Below, piece after piece: positions 7,033 through 8,851 of a DNA stretch of 8,851 nucleotides. Position 1 is the stretch's first letter; each line of letters begins with the position of its first letter. The DNA is taken from assembly GCA_964498125.1 (NCBI GenBank), contig CAZCGE010000129.1, positions 1 to 8,851 of the forward strand, given 5' to 3'. This DNA comes from CAMDBL01 sp964498125. Lineage in GTDB: Bacteria > Pseudomonadota > Alphaproteobacteria > Rhizobiales > Hyphomicrobiaceae. The position numbers and the translations under genes were made by a program. The notes under the pieces are model-generated. The model saw only the letters and a list, made by a program, of their open reading frames with translations. It ran no database searches and was not told the origin of the DNA.

Positions 7033-7393
7033 TCGTGGCGTATCGACCAGCGGAATCTTCGACTTCTCCCTCAATTCTACCGCGCACCGCCATCGCGCCG
7101 CGTCAAGCGCAGCGGCGGTCACGGCAAGACAGGACCGCTTGACGCGCGCGGACGGGCGCGCAGGCGCGAGCGCATGCCGGCTCCGGAAATCATGCCCAAG
7201 GATGCCTCACCAGAAATCATGGGGAACAGCAGACCATCAGGTGGCGACCTGCGCAAGATTGACGCGCGAATTGTGCAGCATACCATTCGGACAGTCTCTG
7301 CCAGATGCGACCGGTCATTGAAACGCCGGCGCGAGGAATGGTTCTCGCGCTTGCGTACGCAGTGACTTGTTGCAAACTTCATGGAGAATGGAG
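7033..7393. other. Inverted-repeat-rich intergenic region beside the Replic_Relax gene (candidate oriT or regulatory region)
   Basis: The region has no convincing gene; a 63-codon frame at 7174-7365 has weak codon bias and no Shine-Dalgarno. It holds several structures. A hairpin at 7086-7119 has 6 bp, a 3x3 internal loop, 4 bp, and the loop CGCGTCAA. An 11-bp inverted repeat pairs CGCGTCAAGCG (7099-7109) with CGCTTGACGCG (7136-7146). GCGCGC arms lie at 7144-7161. TTGACGCGCG occurs at 7139-7148 and again at 7259-7268. CC(G/A)GAAATCATG occurs twice (7183-7194, 7210-7221). TTGACG at 7259 followed after 16 bases by TACCAT (7281-7286) could be a promoter for the next small gene. Location next to a putative relaxase gene makes an oriT plausible but unproven. 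Confidence 0.45.
7329..7361. repeat. Stem-loop and adjacent palindrome upstream of a small gene
   Basis: GCGCGAG (7329-7335) and CTCGCGC (7344-7350) form a perfect 7-bp stem with an 8-base loop. Directly after it, TGCGTACGCA (7352-7361) is a 10-bp perfect palindrome. Both lie 33-65 bases before the start of the small gene at 7394, and either could be an operator or a leader hairpin. No T-run follows. Confidence 0.4.
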
Positions 7394-7633
7394 ATGGCGA
7401 AGATGTATCGCGTCTACTCGATCATCGAGCGACCGAAGCAGGACGACTACTGGTTGAATATCGGCGTGGCGTTTCCCCACGACAATGGCGACGGCTTCAA
7501 CGTCATTCTGCAAGCCCTGCCCTTGCACGGCAGCGGCAAGCTCGTGGTCCGGGCCTACGATCCCGAGAAGCACGAGGCGGAGGAAAACGAGAAGCAGGCC
7601 GTCGTCAAGAAGGGCGCCAAGGCCGCCGCCTAG
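7394..7633 (+). CDS. Small conserved-looking hypothetical protein, 79 aa
   Basis: The protein starts MAKMYRVYSIIERPKQDDYW and continues with the segment LNIGVAFPHDNGDGFNVILQ. It ends in a Lys/Glu/Ala-rich tail. The compact alternating hydrophobic pattern suggests a small beta-rich fold. I recall similar short proteins on proteobacterial plasmids and integrative elements but know of no assigned function. Start choice: ATG at 7394 has GGAGAA at 7383-7388 with 5-base spacing. ATG at 7388 (too close to the GGAG) and ATG at 7403 are in-frame alternatives, and a TTG at 7367 would give an unlikely longer form. Codon bias is strong, with G or C in most third positions. It appears to be a single-gene unit, ended by the strong terminator at 7659-7694, with its own promoter possibly in the preceding intergenic region. 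Confidence 0.75.
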   Translation: MAKMYRVYSIIERPKQDDYWLNIGVAFPHDNGDGFNVILQALPLHGSGKLVVRAYDPEKHEAEENEKQAVVKKGAKAAA

Positions 7634-7658
7634 CTGATCCGATCGCCGACCAGTCTCT

Positions 7659-7694
7659 CATGCCCCGTCCGCTCGTCGGCCGGGGCATGTTTTT
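7659..7694 (+). terminator. Strong rho-independent terminator
   Basis: CATGCCCCG (7659-7667) pairs perfectly with CGGGGCATG (7681-7689). The loop can form a further CCG/CGG stem above a one-base mismatch. The stem is followed directly by TTTTT (7690-7694). It lies 26 bases after the stop of the 79-aa gene and should end its transcript, separating it from the next group of small genes. Confidence 0.88.
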
Positions 7695-7760
7695 CATCGA
7701 TCTCCGTATTTTGCGCCAGCGCCCATCCCGGACGTTGGCATCGAGGTACGGAGTTGCATC

Positions 7761-7982
7761 GTGAAAAGAAAACTCGACAAGGCGCGTGTGTTCGCACTGA
7801 AGGGCTTCACCATCAAGTGCGATCGGGCCAAGTTCTTTGTCTCACCCACTGGCCATGACACGTGGTCTGGGCCCTACAAGAGCCTGCACCACGCCACGAC
7901 GGCGATCGCCCGCAAATTGGCGCTCGAATTCACCGAACGCCAGCGGCGTCAGCAACAATGGCAGGAACAGCGCCATGGCTGA
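7761..7982 (+). CDS. Small hypothetical protein, 73 aa (GTG start)
   Basis: The GTG at 7761 is preceded by GGAG (7750-7753) with 7-base spacing, and no in-frame ATG comes early enough to compete. The product is basic. The N-terminal half (ARVFALKGFTIKCDRAKFFV) looks like beta strands. It is followed by a short turn (SPTGHDTWSGPYKSLHHA), and the C-terminus is a helix rich in Arg and Gln (FTERQRRQQQWQEQ). I do not recognise the family. The gene overlaps the DUF3768 gene by 8 bases (ATGGCTGA), so the two are almost certainly co-translated. It begins the three-gene unit bounded by the terminators at 7659-7694 and 8561-8592. A nucleic-acid-related role would fit its charge, but this is speculation. 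Confidence 0.7.
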   Translation: MKRKLDKARVFALKGFTIKCDRAKFFVSPTGHDTWSGPYKSLHHATTAIARKLALEFTERQRRQQQWQEQRHG

Positions 7983-8307
7983 CGCATCGCGGATCGCCGA
8001 ACTCAATGACCGGTTCCGCAAGGACCCGGCACGTTGGGGCAGAGCCTATGTCACCGATGGTGTCGCCGGACACGGGCCCGAATTCGTGCGCCGGGCGATG
8101 GCGGCGATGGCGGCGTTCGACGCCTTCACCGCCGGCAACGATCCCTATGGTGAAAGGGATTTCGGATCGTTGAAGCTCGACGACCAGACGCTGTTCTGGA
8201 AGATCGAGTATTTCGACAAGGCCGATCTCGATTTCGGCGCCGATGACCCCAGCAATCCGGTGACCACGGCGCGCGTTGTCACCCTCATGCTGGCGGACGA
8301 GTATTGA
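7975..8307 (+). CDS. DUF3768 family protein
   Basis: The 110-residue product matches the DUF3768 pattern along its whole length: an N-terminal IAELNDRFRKD, then GPEFVRRAMAAMAAFDAF, then NDPYGERDFG, then a core LFWKIEYFD, and the end VTLMLADEY. The family is common in proteobacterial plasmids, prophages and integrative elements. Its molecular function is not established. The length is normal for the family and no residue of the recognised motifs is missing. The ATG at 7975 overlaps the previous gene by 8 bases, indicating translational coupling; a longer in-frame start at 7837 would lie inside the previous gene and is rejected. It is followed 10 bases later by another small gene. Its presence supports reading this region as mobile-element accessory DNA. 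Confidence 0.9.
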   Translation: MADASRIAELNDRFRKDPARWGRAYVTDGVAGHGPEFVRRAMAAMAAFDAFTAGNDPYGERDFGSLKLDDQTLFWKIEYFDKADLDFGADDPSNPVTTARVVTLMLADEY

Positions 8308-8317
8308 GGAGGCCGCC

Positions 8318-8548
8318 ATGACCCAACAACTGGCCTTCTCCCACCTGCTCGCCGAAGCCGACGCGCAACAGCGTGCCGCTCTCGATCGTCACCGCGATCG
8401 GGTGCAGGCCTGGTTCGACCAGTTGCCGGAGAGCGACAAGAACCGGCTGGCCGAGTGGCTGGCGGCGTTCGAGTGGGACACGTGCGCTGCTCTTTCGGCC
8501 GCCGCCGGTGATTGGCATGACAACCGGCGACGGATGATTGCAACATGA
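8318..8548 (+). CDS. Small hypothetical protein, 76 aa
   Basis: The ATG at 8318 has a strong Shine-Dalgarno GAGGAGG (8306-8312) with 5-base spacing, overlapping the stop codon of the DUF3768 gene, so it is the third gene of that unit. The product is helical and acidic with many Trp residues. The helix AFSHLLAEADAQQRAALDRH is followed by VQAWFDQLPESDKNRLAEWL and then FEWDTCAALSAAAGDWHDNR. I do not recognise a family. Spacing of the Trp and Leu residues suggests a three-helix bundle that could bind a protein partner. The terminator at 8561-8592 follows 12 bases after the stop. Confidence 0.75.
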   Translation: MTQQLAFSHLLAEADAQQRAALDRHRDRVQAWFDQLPESDKNRLAEWLAAFEWDTCAALSAAAGDWHDNRRRMIAT

Positions 8549-8560
8549 TAGGTCCTCGAC

Positions 8561-8592
8561 TGCCCCATCGATTCTGGTGGGGCATATTTTTT
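8561..8592 (+). terminator. Rho-independent terminator ending the DUF3768 unit
   Basis: TGCCCCA (8561-8567) pairs perfectly with TGGGGCA (8578-8584) around a 10-base loop, followed by TATTTTTT (8585-8592). Its stem core (GCCCC/GGGGC), its GGGGCAT edge and its T-run closely resemble the terminator at 7659-7694. Confidence 0.85.
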
Positions 8593-8668
8593 GTCTGGGG
8601 ATTATCATTGCAGCGGTGTTGGGCGCCTCGCCCGCGCCGCGCGTCGCGTGCGACCGGGCTCTATCTCC

Positions 8669-8820
8669 CCCGGCGCTGCCGGGCTCGACGGAACCCGCAA
8701 TGCGGTTTCCGCCCATGCGGGTAACATGGGGTGATGGCGGCTGGTCGCATCAAGGGCACTCCGTAGTAACTCCAGGGTGCTCACCTGACCGCTCCAGTGA
8801 TTCGGCCAGGAGGGCACCCC
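8669..8820 (+). promoter_or_regulatory. Structured 5' leader with Shine-Dalgarno-sequestering hairpin and alternative anti-sequestor
   Basis: Three hairpins precede the gene at 8821. P1: CCCGGC (8669-8674) with GCCGGG (8678-8683), loop GCT. P2: ACCCGCA (8693-8699) with TGCGGGT (8716-8722), enclosing GCGG/CCGC with a TTT loop. P4: 8775-8782 with 8812-8819 (8 bp, one G-U), then 8784-8787 with 8807-8810, then 8789-8791 with 8803-8805, separated by two single mismatches. P4 holds the Shine-Dalgarno AGGAGGG (8808-8814) entirely in paired or mismatched stem. A competing P3 pairs GGGCACTC (8754-8761) with GGGTGCTC (8775-8782) and would free the ribosome site. A -10-like TATCAT (8603-8608) upstream could start the transcript, but I see no -35. 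I cannot match the leader to a known riboswitch class. Confidence 0.55.
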
Positions 8821-8851
8821 ATGAAGCACAAGGCAGGCACCGCAACGCAGA
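8821..8851 (+). CDS. Start of a rightward gene (runs off the right edge)
   Basis: The ATG at 8821 is preceded by AGGAGGG (8808-8814) with 6-base spacing, the strongest ribosome-binding site in the window. Only ten codons are visible (MKHKAGTATQ), too few to assign a family. The Shine-Dalgarno lies inside a long hairpin, so expression is probably controlled at translation. Confidence 0.6.
   Translation, partial: MKHKAGTATQ

Noticed and set aside
6040..7122. Minus-strand open frame of 360 codons
   Set aside because: It is the antisense mirror of the Replic_Relax gene; the plus-strand frame has recognisable domains and this one has none.
7174..7365. 63-codon plus-strand frame in the intergenic region
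   Set aside because: No Shine-Dalgarno, mixed third-position use, and it covers repeats and hairpins better explained as non-coding. A proteomic hit would change this.
8285..8716. Minus-strand open frames across the last small gene and the leader
   Set aside because: They cross two convincing plus-strand features (the gene at 8318 and its terminator) and show no recognised domain.

Overview
The window is a GC-rich, codon-biased stretch of bacterial accessory DNA. It most likely comes from a plasmid or integrated mobile element of a proteobacterium. Alphaproteobacteria is my best guess, from the small-gene set, the Shine-Dalgarno use and the DUF3768 gene, but no single base proves it. No rRNA, tRNA, CRISPR array, transposase or integrase is visible.

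Layout. Positions 1-553 hold the start of a possible leftward gene that runs off the left edge, a leftward promoter-like site with a perfect TATAAT, and otherwise non-coding DNA. Positions 554-7032 hold a four-gene rightward block. It encodes a short VirD4/HerA-class DNA-pumping ATPase (554-1837), a secreted/membrane coiled-coil protein with a TPR-like C-terminal half (1962-3926), a second, larger ATPase of the same class (3926-6046), and a replication-relaxation (Replic_Relax, MOBC-relaxase-like) protein with a winged-helix N-terminus (6070-7032). The last three are packed end to end: TGATG overlap, then a 23-base gap that holds an inverted repeat. Positions 7033-7393 are an inverted-repeat-rich intergenic region beside the putative relaxase gene. 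Positions 7394-8548 hold four small genes, one of them clearly DUF3768, punctuated by two very similar rho-independent terminators. Positions 8593-8820 form a structured leader. Its last hairpin hides the Shine-Dalgarno of a gene starting at 8821, and a mutually exclusive upstream hairpin exists.

How it may work together (inference). Two cytoplasmic DNA-translocating ATPases without membrane segments of their own, a bitopic protein with a Cys-paired periplasmic domain and a cytoplasmic TPR-like domain, and a Replic_Relax protein together look like the DNA-processing and coupling part of a mobilisation or conjugation system. In this reading the membrane protein would dock the ATPases, the Replic_Relax protein would nick or bind DNA, and the inverted-repeat region at 7086-7161 would be the candidate oriT. 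No mating-pair-formation gene is present, so a DNA-defence or replication role cannot be excluded.
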